The notes under the pieces: model-generated
Database searches by the model: none
Told to the model about the DNA's origin: nothing
What the model saw: only the letters and a program-made list of their open reading frames with translations
In this document: positions 47,152 through 58,159 of the stretch, piece by piece
Numbering within the stretch: the first letter of the stretch is position 1
Layout of the letters: every line of letters starts with the position of its first letter
Assembly (NCBI GenBank): GCA_009823505.1
Contig: VZQC01006319.1
Location: 1,120,128-1,184,127 of the forward strand
From: Rhizomys pruinosus
Lineage: Eukaryota; Chordata; Mammalia; Rodentia; Spalacidae
DNA: 64,000 nucleotides
Direction: 5' to 3'
Position numbers and translations under genes: made by a program

Positions 47152-47377
47152 CTGTGGGGCAAAGTAACGCACATGTAGCCATCATCTGGGGGAATACATC
47201 AGAAAGGCTCTCAGGAATGGCAGGGGGCTGAAGTCCTGGACTTGAAGTAGCTGCTGTTCTCTAGAAGCCTCCCCACCCCCGCCATCCGCCTAACTCATCT
47301 TCACCCCAAGATATAAGGACCATAACAGCCCCTAACTCAAGAGGCTGCGTAGGAACTAACAGAGATGACTGTGCATT

Positions 47378-47600
47378 TTTTTTCTTTTGTTTTGTTTCAA
47401 ACCAGGGTCCCACATTAGCCTCCCCTGACCTTAAACTCATGTAGCCAAGGACGACCTTGTACTCCTGAGCTCAGCCTTCTAAGGTGCTGGGATTATAGGT
47501 GAACACCAACATGCCTGGCTTATGTGGTGCTGAAAATGGAACCCAGGCCTTCATGGACATTTGGTAGCACTCTCCCTGCTGAGCCACATCTCCAGCCTGA
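47378..47600 (-). mobile_element. ID-B1 dimeric SINE
   Basis: Poly-T, CAAACCAGGGTCCCACATTA, GGTGCTGGGATTATAGGTGA, then ID-like GCTGAAAATGGAACCCAGGC and GCTGAGCCACATCTCCAGCC. Confidence 0.8.
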
Positions 47601-47819
47601 GATCCTGTTTTAAAATACTACCATGCTACCTAGGAAAGCTGAGTTCCAAAATTAGGTATTGAACTAGACAGTTTTTGCTATTCACTAAACAGATCATCTG
47701 ATAGAACTTCCTGCATTGCTGAAAATGTCCTACAATCTGCGTCGATCCACTTGATAGCCACTGGCCCCTACAGCTACTGTTAGTGCCCCTGCACAACTGA
47801 GCTTCAACTTCTATGTCTT

Positions 47820-48051
47820 TTTTTCTAATTGTATTTATTATTTTTATTTTATGTATATGAGTATATTGTTTGCTAAGTAAGTAAGTGTACCTGGGTTGTG
47901 CAATACACATGGAGGTCAGAAGAGGATGTCAGATCCTCTGGAACTGGAGTTACAGACGGTTGTGAGCCATCGTGTGAGTGTTGGGAATTGAACCCAGGTC
48001 CTCTGCATGAGCAGCCAATGCTCATTAAGTGCTGAGCCGTCTCTCCAGCCC
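47820..48051 (-). mobile_element. B2 SINE
   Basis: TATTTATTATTTTTATTTTA tail, CACATGGAGGTCAGAAGAGG, GGGAATTGAACCCAGGTCCT, GCCGTCTCTCCAGCC. Flanked by CAACTTCTATGTCTT / CAACTTCTGTGTTCTT. Confidence 0.9.
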
Positions 48052-49111
48052 CAACTTCTGTGTTCTTGTGATGAATGTAAATAGCCACACATGACCACCA
48101 CCATTCACAGCATGCATCTGAGGTCCTCACAGAGTCCCCATCAGAGAACCCTTCCAGATCATCCCATCTCATGTTCCCTAGAGCAAAGTGTCACTGACAT
48201 CCCAAAGAGAAGGCATCATAATGGTGGAGAAATGTTAGGAGTTCACTTATATGAACTGCCATGTGGGCCAGTCACTCCTCGGCATGTCCTCTGTGATGCG
48301 TGCCACACGACTGTCATGTAGACAGTATGTCTAATTCACAGATGAATACATATGCTTTTCTTAGGATACAGACTTATAGCTTTTACTGACAAGAAGCTAA
48401 GTTCTAAATAGACCAGCCATCTAATCTAACACCCATATTTTGCAGGTGAGATGAAGGTTTCCTACCCCATGCTCTCTTTGCACTGTTCCTAGCTGCCTGG
48501 GGAAGCACACGACTCCCTGCACAGGCTTCAGTTTACACACCTGACTCTCATGGGGTCTTTAAGATATGCTGGGATGGAAGGCAGCACGCCTAGCCATTTT
48601 CCTGCCTCATTTGTTTGATCTTTGGGCCAAGACCCAGCTTCAAGTCACCAGCGCTGGCTGAAGGATTGCAGATGAGGTCTGCAGAATGCAGCATCCTCTT
48701 GGGCACTGCCTCTTCCTGGCAGCAACGATGAGTACGCGGCTTTTTGTACATCTTTGCTGCCTGTCCAACGAGGAAGAACCTGCCTCCCCTGCCTGGAGCA
48801 AGACATCTCGTCCCCTGGGGGTGTGGGGAGGCTGGCTCCTTCCTCAAAGCCTCTGCCTCATTGGTCAAGACCACAGGTTCCCCTAAGAGCTGTCTGAGCC
48901 AGAGTGGGGGGGGGTGTGGAGGGCAGGCTGCTGTTTTCCTCATCGCAAGCCTCTGCACCCACTGGGACTCCTGCAGGGTCGGGGCTCAGAAACAATCCGC
49001 AGAAGGGAAGTGGAGGCCTGGGGAGAAAATGGCTCTGTACAGGAGCAGGGTCACCTCTGCCCCCGAGGGAGCAGGTGAATGCCACTGGTTTGCAGACTTT
49101 AAGAATGGCAT

Positions 49112-49347
49112 TTGGGGGCTGGAGAGATGACCTAGCGGTTAAGAGTGCCGACTGCTCTTGCAGAGGACCCGGGTTCGATCCCCAGCACCCACATGGCGGC
49201 TGAGAACTGTCTGTAACTCCAGTTCCAGGGGAATCCGACACCTCTTCTGACTCCACGGCATTGCACGACACGGGTGCACAAACCTGCATGCAGACAGTAC
49301 ATTCATATGCATATGAAAATAAAAAAATAAAAAATAAATAAAAAAAA
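49112..49347 (+). mobile_element. B2 SINE, young subfamily without duplication, with TSD
   Basis: GGGGGCTGGAGAGATGACCT, box B GGTTCGATCCC, CTCCACGGCATTGCACGACA. Target-site duplication AAGAATGGCAT at 49101-49111 and 49348-49358. Confidence 0.94.
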
Positions 49348-49504
49348 AAGAATGGCATGCAGCTTGAACCATGGACTTCATTCAATCAAAGCAACTAGGC
49401 ATCTGTTGGGAGATGGATTCAGTCTTGTCCAGGCAGGATTTGGATCCTGTGGTCCCAGTGCAGAGCCCACAGGGACCTTGGTGCTGGCTTTAAAATGGTG
49501 CTTT

Positions 49505-49685
49505 GCGCCAAGCATGGTGGTGCACGCCTTTGATCCCAGCACTCGGGACACAGAGGCAGGTGGATCTCTGTGAGGTCAAGGCTGGCCTGGTCTACATGGC
49601 AAGTTCCAGGCCAGCTGGGGCTACAGGGAGGCCCTGTCTCAAAAAGACCAAACAAAACAAACAAAACAAAACAACAACAAAAACC
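49505..49685 (+). mobile_element. B1 SINE
   Basis: AGCATGGTGGTGCACGCCTT, GCAGGTGGATCTCTGTGAGG, GCCAGCTGGGGCTACAGGGA, (CAAAA)n tail. Little diverged. Confidence 0.92.
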
Positions 49686-50416
49686 ACTGTTTTGCCTTGT
49701 CATGGGTAGGGCTGTTCCTTTCTTTCCTGGTCTCCAGGTCTTGTCATGCAGGGCCCCTCAAAGCATAATGGGTGATGTGGGTACCAGCTGATGCCCCCCC
49801 AGGACTACATATCTCTGCCCTTGCTTTGCCATGGGGACTGACTCATCCCCTGGTCAGTAGTTCATCTTGCCCAAAGAAACCTTACCACACCTCCCACCCC
49901 TTAGCTACTGACTGGCTGATGCAAGGTGTGGCTGTTCAGACATTTACCTCTGAGTGGGATAATGTGTGGTACAGCTTCCCCTCCAGAGTCCTCAGGGGCC
50001 AGGCTGAGGCTGGACTCCCAATATCCCACCTTTACTTCTCTCCCTCTGCCCTCATCCACCTTCTTATGCCCTTCCAGTCTTCCTAAAAGCTTCCCTAGTC
50101 ACCTGCACAAAAGTCTCATCTCGATCTGCCTTTCTAGGGAACCAGGCTCAGTGTTGAGGTATGAGTGTTCCCAAAACATTTGTGTTGGTAGGGTTGAATG
50201 ACATCAAGTAGCTGTATAACACATACACGGGCCATACCACCTTTGTGTGTGATATTAGACCACGGAACCCACTTTTTCTTGCTTTCTTTTGACTGAAGGC
50301 TGAGTTTTAAGATAAACTGAGGTTTCTGTGTTAACATCTAATACACCACTCTGAGACGGCCTGTTCCAGTCATGTATACTTTTTTAATACATTGCCTCTT
50401 AAGACTCCAATTCTCA

Positions 50417-50625
50417 GGGCTGGCTTTGAGGTTAAGAGCACTGACTGCTCTTACAGAGGACCGGGGTTCAATTCCCAGCACCCACATGGTGGCTAACAAC
50501 CATCTGTAATTTCAGTTCCAGGGGAACTGACCTCCAAGGGCATTGCATAACACAGGTGCACTTAGATACATAACACTTATATACATAAAATAAAATAGTA
50601 ATAAATAACATTTTAAAAAAGATTC
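50417..50625 (+). mobile_element. B2 SINE
   Basis: GGCTGGCTTTGAGGTTAAGA, GGACCGGGGTTCAATTCCCA, TAACAACCATCTGTAATTTC, AAAATAAAATAG tail. Head slightly deleted. Confidence 0.87.
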
Positions 50626-51321
50626 AGCTTCTCAACTGGATACGTAAGCTCTGTGCATATCTGTTCTGTCTTGATTTCTGCAGGTCTTCATGTTTCCTTT
50701 GTTCCATGGTCTCATGGAAGAGGCCAGTCATGGAGACCAATCATAAACAGGCATAATTTGCCCATGTCACTCCATCTGGGACACTGGAAGACTGGTTAAT
50801 CAAGGCTGTGAGCCATGAGCTCAGGGACATTAGTGTGCCTGGGGCCCCTGGAAAACTCATGCCAGGCTCGGGGTAAGGTTCTTCATCATTAGAATTGACC
50901 CTGACGGAATCTCTTCACCCTCTGTTACTCCTACCACACCCCTGCAATGGCTGTCCATTGCATTCAAGGACAGGTCTTGCAAGCAGGTTACAGGCCTGCC
51001 ACACACGTGTTCATCCAGGTTAAAGTGTGTTCTGAACTACTGTTGCTCTTGGATCCTCTCTGGGCCTTCAGGGGCCTAGAACAACAGAGAGGTGTCTTTG
51101 ATCATGCTCAAAGCACTGTTGCTGTGGCCCATAAGGCCCGGGGTCTTAGGCACAGGTAGTTTAGGCTGTGAGCAGCAGAGCCCATGTGAGCTCAGGGATG
51201 CATCTACATGCCTGTATCTTTACCATACCTCACAAACTGCTCTAAGGAAATTGTATCATAACTGAAGAACAGGCCCGAAGCCTGACAGTGGAGCACCAAG
51301 TGCATAAGAAAGAGCCAGATG

Positions 51322-51574
51322 GGGCTGGAGAGATAGCCTAGCGGTTAAGAGCACCGACGCTCTTACAGAGGACCGGGGTTCGATCCCCAGCGCCCACATG
51401 GCGGCTAAGAACCATCTGTAACTCCAATTCCAGGAGAACTCCAGTTCCGGGGGAATCCGAGACCCTCTTCTGACCTCCGCGGCATTGCACGACACGGGTG
51501 CACAGACCTGTATTCAGACAATACATTCATACACATACAAAAATAAATAATAAAAAAAAAAATTAAAAAAAAAA
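51322..51574 (+). mobile_element. B2 SINE, young CpG-rich subfamily, with TSD
   Basis: GGGCTGGAGAGATAGCCTAG, GGTTCGATCCC, 17-bp duplication, CTCCGCGGCATTGCACGACA. Target-site duplication AAGAAAGAGCCAGATG at 51306-51321 and 51575-51590, perfect. Confidence 0.95.
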
Positions 51575-52348
51575 AAGAAAGAGCCAGATGACAGACAGAG
51601 CCCTGTCCTGGGGGCCTTGAGCTGGCTGCCCAGCTCCTGCAGTGATGACCATGCCCATCAGGACTGCCCTTCTCCCACACAGCTCCACTCTCTGCATCGC
51701 TCCTGTCCCCTGACTCAAGGCTTCACAATTTTCTGTTGTGTTTGCTGGAAGCCTCCTTGCAAGTCTCCGAGCGCTTCATGCTCATCCACCCCTGTACATA
51801 GCCACAAATTAATCAATAAAATCCAATTCCACGGTCCAGCGCTTGCTGTGGGCACGACACAGGTGCACTTTGTGGGTGCTGTGAATCTCCAGGCCTTGAG
51901 TTAATGTCAGGGCAATTAGGCATGCGAGCATGAAGCCTCTACATGTTTCTATTTCCACCCTGAAAATGAATCTGTGCATTAGCTCTGTCTCTCCTTCAAC
52001 TTGTATAGTTTCCTTAATGAAACAGCCATTTTCATTACAATGCAGTATTTGATGTTGGAAAAAAAAAAAAAGAGAGAGAGAAAGAGATGAATGAAAGAAA
52101 TTGGAAAGCCTGGACATAAATTTCAAGTATTAACAGGAAGCTAAAAAAAAAAAAAAAAAAAACACCCAGCAAATAGGTGAAGGAGCATGGATTTATTTAC
52201 ACAGGGTTCTGAAAGATTTTTATGTACATTCCAAATAATGTTTTAGACCTTGCAGGTCAAATTCAAACTCTTTAAGTGATATTTGCTTTATCATATTTGA
52301 TATTTGGCATATATGAGAGTATATCATTTAATAAATGATTATACTCAG

Positions 52349-52509
52349 CCAGGTGTGGTGGTGCACACTTTTGATCCCAGCAGAGGCAAAAGCAGGCAGA
52401 TCTTTGTGAGTTCAAGGCCAGCCTGGTCTACATAGAGAGTTCCAGGCCAGTTGGGACTAAAGGGAGACCCTGTCTCAAAAAAACAAAAATAAATAAATAA
52501 ATAAATAAA
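52349..52509 (+). mobile_element. B1 SINE with TSD
   Basis: CCAGGTGTGGTGGTGCACAC, GTTCAAGGCCAGCCTGGTCT, GAGACCCTGTCTCAAAAAAA, (AAAT)n tail. Flanking repeats at 52334-52348 and 52510-52524 differ at one base. Confidence 0.93.
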
Positions 52510-53331
52510 AATGATTATATTCAGGTATACAGTTTCAAAAATAAAAGCTAGTGCCTAGTTCATGAAAACATGCTAAAACAGATCAACAGTCATGTTTGTC
52601 CATGGCAGTCTACAGACAAAATTAAAGCTATATCCTCCCAGATATGTGAGCACACATACTTATTTGTACAAGAAGAAAACATCATGACATGGGGAGATGG
52701 AGAGTCAGGGAGATTTCTTAGACAAGATCATAAAGTAATAATCACCGAAGAAAAGGAAGCTCCATTAGGGAGTCAAAATCTGCAATTTCTCGCCGAGTAC
52801 CTCAGGACATATGTGTAATCCAGGCTGCCCAGGACAGAAGAAGATCGAAAGTTTGAGACCAGCCTGGTCAGATTGGCAAAACCACAGCTTAAGAAAACAA
52901 AAATAAAAACAATGAAAGAAAAAAAAACTTCTTCATGGTAAGACACTGAGTCACATAAGACTTCCATTTGCAACTCGCAGTGAACTAAGCACTCTGATTC
53001 TTACCACATTCGTCCTTACACTGAAAATAACTAAAAATACAATTACAGTTTTAAAATTTTAAATATGCTTAAACATAGTGATAGTCTGATCTCAAGGTAA
53101 GAAACAGTTTACATTGTGGACAAAGGGAAAACCTGGACAGGCAAGACTGTCTTCACCTCCGGTCTGGCCATACCAGGTGAACTCCGTATCTGCTCACCTG
53201 CTGTAGCGGGACAGGACCAGAATGCACCTTGGTGAGAGTCCAGAGCACCAGTACGCTGCTGCCCGCAACACACAAGCCTCTCAGAAGGGAGTATTCCCAG
53301 ACCTGGCCTCACCAAGCCCATCACTGATGGA

Positions 53332-53480
53332 AGGGGAAGGGAGAGGGGAGGGGAGGGGAGGGGAGGGGAGGGGGGAGGGGAGGGGAGGGGAGGGGAGGGG
53401 AGGAAGAGAGAGGGGAGGAAGAAGGGAAGGAAGGGGAGGGGAGGAGAAGGGAGGGGAAGAGAGGAGAAGGGGGGGGAAAG
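53332..53480. repeat. (GGGGA)n G-rich tract
   Basis: At least ten GGGGA units at about 53340-53402, followed by degenerate GGGGAGGAGAAGG words. Confidence 0.95.
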
Positions 53481-53547
53481 GTAGAGTTGGAGAGACAGAG
53501 ACACAGAGACAGAGAAACAGAGAGAAACAGAGAGACAGAAACAGGGA

Positions 53548-53662
53548 GGCAGGCCGAGTATGGCGGCACATGCCTCTAATTCCAGCACCCAGATGTCTGA
53601 GGCAGGAGAATCATAAGTTTGGGACTCTGAACTCCATAGTAAGAAACTGTCTCAAAAAAAGT
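53548..53662 (+). mobile_element. B1/proto-B1 SINE
   Basis: GCCGAGTATGGCGGCACATG, TCTGAGGCAGGAGAATCATA, AGAAACTGTCTCAAAAAAAG. Confidence 0.75.
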
Positions 53663-53910
53663 AAAAATAAATAAACAAAAAGCCAAGTCACACAGTGGAA
53701 GAAAATACTTGCAAATCACTTGTTTGGTGAAGGACATACATGCTGAGTTTTTTTTTCTAACAAACAAAAGACTTGACCAGATGCAAAGAAGATAAACAAA
53801 CTGGAAAGAAAAACAAGAAAGATCACTCAGTGTCTCCAGTAACCAGGGAAATGCAAATTCCAACTTTAATAAGCTGGAAGGGCACACCTATCAAAAAGAC
53901 TAGAAGGGGG

Positions 53911-54090
53911 TGGGGCTGGAGAGATGGCTCAGGGGTTAGGAGCATCCACAGCTCTTGCCAAAGACCTGGGTTCAGTTACAGGCTCACGACCACCTGAAAC
54001 TCTGGTTCCATACAGTGCATATGGTGGCCATAAACTCACACAGGCACACAAAAACAAACAAATAAATAAATAAATAAATACTATTTTAAA
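53911..54090 (+). mobile_element. B2 SINE (old) inside L1
   Basis: GGGGCTGGAGAGATGGCTCA, ACAGCTCTTGCCAAAGACCT, (AAAT)n tail. Shortened middle. Confidence 0.85.
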
Positions 54091-54396
54091 AAATATATTA
54101 GAACAGAAAAGAATGAATGGGCAGATGTAGGGAAGACTTAAAAGCAAGTGGCCGTCCTGCACTGATGCTGGAGGAGCAAATGGAAATCAGTTCAGCAGCT
54201 TCTTAAACAGGGTCTACCACAACTCTTGGTGTCCAGCCATTCCTCTCTGAGGATTTTATCCCAGAGAACTTAAAGCCTGTGTGCATGGGAAGACTTGAAT
54301 GTAACAGCACCAAACTGAAGCAAACCAAATGTCAGTCAACAAGGGAACAGGTGGGTAGTGACCTTGCCCCCAGAAAGGAATGAACTGCTGTATTCA

Positions 54397-54780
54397 TTCT
54401 TGATATACGGGACAGGAAAGTGGTGTTCCCATCTGAGAGAGTCTCAATTAGGAACTGTCTAGTTGAACTTGGCCTGTGGCCATGTCGGTTGGGGATCGTC
54501 TTGATTATGTTAATTAATGTGGGAAGACCCAGCCAATATGAATCTCACTATTGCCTGGGCCTGGGGTCCAGAGCTGTATGAGAGCGGAGAGAAATGGGGC
54601 TGAGCAGAAGCGAGCATGCATGAATTCATTTCTCTCTGCTCCTGACTGGATGTCACATGACCACTGCCTTGAGCTCCTTGCTATGACGGACTGTGATCAG
54701 GCCTTGTGAAATGAAATAAAGGTTCTCCCCCCAAGTAGCTCTATGTCAGGGTATTTTTATTATAGCAACAGAAAGGAAAC
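54397..54780 (+). mobile_element. Rodent medium-reiterated (LTR-like) repeat, copy 3, inside L1
   Basis: TGGCCTGTGGCCATGTCGGT, AATGTGGGAAGACCCAGCCA, CCTTGAGCTCCTTGCTATGA, AAATAAAGGTTCTCCCCCCA, TTATAGCAACAGAAAGGAAA. Same family as copies 1 and 2, opposite orientation. Confidence 0.7.
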
Positions 54781-55114
54781 TACAACTGTGGATGAACCTC
54801 AAAGATGACTGGGAACACTGGCCCCATCAAAAAAGAACAACACACAAAACACATTCATGGTTAACTGGGAACAGGAGGGGCGGAGTGAGTAGAGGGAGGA
54901 ACCGCAGAGACAGGAAACTTCAGCAGGCGGACATGGCTCTGATCTTAGTTCCATTGTTGGCTTTGCAAGTGTACAGATGTCAAAACTAATTAAATCCCAT
55001 GTTTTAAATATGTGAAATTTATTAAACTCAATTATATTTCAATAAATCTTTACCCAAAAGGTTACTCAATGAATTAAGAAAACCAGCAAAGTTTTAATAA
55101 TACCACGGAACAAT

Positions 55115-55390
55115 GCATCCAGATTATGGCCCAGCCAGGCAAAGTTGTTCAGTGTAGAAGTCATGCTGGCACACAGCACAGCTCACACTCACAAACAACA
55201 GGTGTGGCAGTTATACATGCTTATGATCCCAGTGCTGAAAAGACAGTGACAATCAGATCCCTGGACAAGTTCCAAGCCAGTGAGAGACCCTGCCTCAAGA
55301 AAGAACACTTAGACAGTGCCTGAGGAACACCACTCTGCCCTCCATAAACACAACACACAAACACGCATACACACACACACATGTGCACAG
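55115..55390 (+). mobile_element. B4-type SINE relic
   Basis: GGTGTGGCAGTTATACATGC, AGTGAGAGACCCTGCCTCAA, CACTCTGCCCTCCATAAACA, CA-rich tail. Confidence 0.55.
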
Positions 55391-55559
55391 AGAGAAAAGT
55401 GGAAGAAAGAACAGGAAGAGAAAGTCTAAATGATTTTACTTTGGTGTTTTCAGAAAGAGGAGCGAGAGAGTAGGATGGAAAGGAGAGTCGATAAATGATG
55501 GCTGAGAATGTTCTAGGGAGATCATCAAAGCCCCGTGGACTCCTAATGGAATAAATAAG

Positions 55560-56120
55560 AAAAAAATGTCCAACTACAGACATCAAAGTAAAACTATGGA
55601 ACACAAATATTAGAAGAAGATCTTAAAAGTGGCCAGAGATAAAAGACTCTCCAAGCTGAGGACCAGGCTAATAGCAGACTTCTCCACCAGAGTGGCAAGC
55701 AACGATGGTGTAAGGACAGCTTTGATGTTCAGAGAGGAACAGAGCATTAGTCAAGAGGTCTGTGCCCAGAAGGAACTCATTCCCACGGCCAGGATGAAAT
55801 ACAGGCATCTTTAGAGTGATAAAAATCAAGAATTTCTTCTCTCCAGAAATTCTGAATGGTATGCTTCCAGAAGGATGGGCTGAGGTGTAACAAGGCATGA
55901 AAACGCAAGGTAGGGGAAATCCTATAGGCCAATATAAAGAAAACAAGTTAACAGAAAAATGCATGCAGTACTTACAACAGGCAAAGAGCCCAAACAATCT
56001 AGACTCCACAGAACCCCATAAATTATACCCATCATTTCAAAAATTTGAAAACAACAAACACGAACAAGCCTTAGACAAAAGCCAGCCTCTCTCACAAAAA
56101 GGAACACTCCCCCAGCAAAT
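55560..56120 (+). mobile_element. Probable L1-derived relic
   Basis: GGCCAGAGATAAAAGACTCT, AATAGCAGACTTCTCCACCA GAGTGGCAAGC and a later A-rich stretch resemble an internal L1 segment as recalled. Family and boundaries are uncertain. Confidence 0.4.
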
Positions 56121-56189
56121 GCCAGGAATAAGGCTGGCCTGTGTGTCCCAGAGGAATGACACCTATAAAAGCCTGAGCTTCAGTCTAGA

Positions 56190-56345
56190 CAAGAGCTGGG
56201 CCTGGTGGCATACCCTGCAATACCAAGACTTAGGATGAAGACAGGAGGGCAGGGGAGTTCAAGGTCTTCCTCAGCTACACACACAATGACTGCCATCAAT
56301 TTGGGGTACCTGTGACCCATGATCCTGTCTCAATAAAAAAAAGGA
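56190..56345 (+). mobile_element. B1-like relic
   Basis: AGCTGGGCCTGGTGGCATAC, GGAGTTCAAGGTCTTCCTCA, ATCCTGTCTCAATAAAAAAA. Confidence 0.6.
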
Positions 56346-56859
56346 AAAAAACAAAAACTGAAGAACGATAAATTCAGCATATATATGCATAGATGCATAT
56401 GTCTTATTTTCATATTATTCATATATTTATTTCTACTGTGAAGTAGAACATGAATTGGAATTCTTGCCAAAGACATAAGACTACCTATTTTTGCAATGTT
56501 ACACTATTTTTATTTTCTATGTGTGATATATAATACATAAATATAACGTAGTGTTTTGTTGACTTTATTTTTAAGACTCAGAGGGAAATGTAACAAAATG
56601 CTAGTGTGTATTAATTCTTCTCTATCGTGTGCCAAGAGTTTGTTATATATATATATATAATTTATTTATCTGCACATACGTACATATACTTTTATATTAA
56701 TTTTAGCAGTCATGAGCCAAGACGCTCAAGAAATCTTTGGTGCAATGTTTTATCTTCTGTAGAAACTAAGATAACTGAAGCACAAAAATGAGAAAATAGA
56801 TCACAATGTAGGGTTCTTTCCCAAGAGAGAAGACAGAGTCAGTGTGATAGGCCTGTGAT

Positions 56860-57100
56860 TGATAGACAGCGATAGATGAGAGTTTTGATAGAAGGATATA
56901 ATAGATTAGAAAGTTGATTGATAGATACAGGATGAATGTATGAATGTATGGATGGATGAACAAATTATTGATAGATACATGGATGAATGGATACATATAA
57001 GATAGATGATAGATGATTAATGAATAGATAAAAGATAGATAGATGATAGGTAGATGATAAATAGATGATAGATAGATGATGGAGAGATGGATTGATAGAT

Positions 57101-57140
<40 letters not shown>
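56860..57140. repeat. Degenerate (GATA/GATG)n with pure (GATA)n core
   Basis: GATAGATGAT words from about 56860, becoming pure GATA at about 57097-57138. Confidence 0.95.
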
Positions 57141-57142
<2 letters not shown>

Positions 57143-57167
57143 TATTGATAGATATATAGGTGCTGTG

Positions 57168-57535
57168 CTGGTGGGCTTCAGTTGTGAACTTGACACATGT
57201 GGGAAAAATGAACCTCAATTGATGATTTCCTCTATTAGGATTGGCCTGTGTCTGTGTCTGCAGAGCATCTTCTTGACAGCTAACTGATGTAGGAAGGCCC
57301 AGCAGTGTCATCCTTGGGGGAGGTGGGGAGGGGTCTAGGCTGAAAGAAGAGTAGCTGACAAAGCCAGGAGAGATGCCAGTGAGCAGCATTCCTCAGTGGT
57401 CTCTGCTTCAGTCCCTGACTCCAGGTTCCTGCCTTGAGCTCCTGCCCTGGCATCTCTCAGTGGTGGACTGTGCTATAAGCTGAAGTAAATCCTTCCCCCC
57501 CCAGATAATCTTGATCAGTATTTTGATAACAACAG
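57168..57535 (+). mobile_element. Rodent medium-reiterated (LTR-like) repeat, copy 4
   Basis: GTTGTGAACTTGACACATGT, GGATTGGCCTGTGTCTGTGT, CCTGCCTTGAGCTCCTGCCC, AAGCTGAAGTAAATCCTTCC. Abuts the GATA microsatellite on its left and the GGAT array on its right. Confidence 0.72.
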
Positions 57536-57544
57536 AGAAGCACA

Positions 57545-58110
57545 CTAGGACAGGTGGATAAATGAAGAGATGGATGGATGAGTAGGAGGGACAGATGATT
57601 GATTGATACATGGGTGGATGGATGCATGGATGCATGGATGGATAGACAAATGGTTGAGAGAGATGATTTATAGGTACATGGTAGGTGGATGGATGCATGG
57701 ATGCATGGATGGATAGACAAATGGTTGAGAGAGATGATTGATAGATACATGGTAGGTGGATGGATGCATGGATGCATGGATGGATAGACAAATGGTTGAG
57801 AGAGATGATTGATAGGTACATGGTAGGTGGATGGTTGGGTAGATAGATGCATGGATGGGTGGATGCATGCATGGATGGGTGAATGAATGCATTGAAAGAC
57901 GGGTGGATGCGTGGATGGGTGGGTGGATACATCCATGGATGGGTAGATGAATGCATAGATGGAAGGATGCATGCATGAATGCATGAATGCATGAGTGCAT
58001 GGGTGGGTGGGTAGATGGATAGATGCATGCATGGGTGGGTAAGATGTATGGATGGGTGGATGGATGGACAGGATAGATGATTAATAGATACACAGGTGAA
58101 TGAATGGATG
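57545..58110. repeat. (GGAT/GCAT)n array with embedded 71-bp repeat
   Basis: TGGATGGATGCATG words throughout. A 71-bp unit (TGGTTGAGAGAGATGATT at 57651, 57722 and 57793) is repeated about three times. Pro/His/Ser-rich minus frames here are artefacts. Confidence 0.93.
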
Positions 58111-58159
58111 GATGGGTATCTGCAGACATTAGTGGCTGGGTTGCTGGATAGGTAGGTGG

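Larger units (their letters stand above)
53670..55060 (+). mobile_element. L1 LINE 3' end relic, split by two later insertions
   Basis: Degraded L1 ORF2 C-terminal region and 3'UTR: AACCAGGGAAATGCAAATTC, CCATTCCTCTCTGAGGATTT TATCCCAGAGAA, AACCAAATGTCAGTCAACAA, then after the insertions GTGGATGAACCTCAAAGATG and AATTATATTTCAATAAATCT. Interrupted by a B2 (53911-54090) and a rodent medium-reiterated element (54397-54780). Too decayed to encode protein. Confidence 0.75.
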
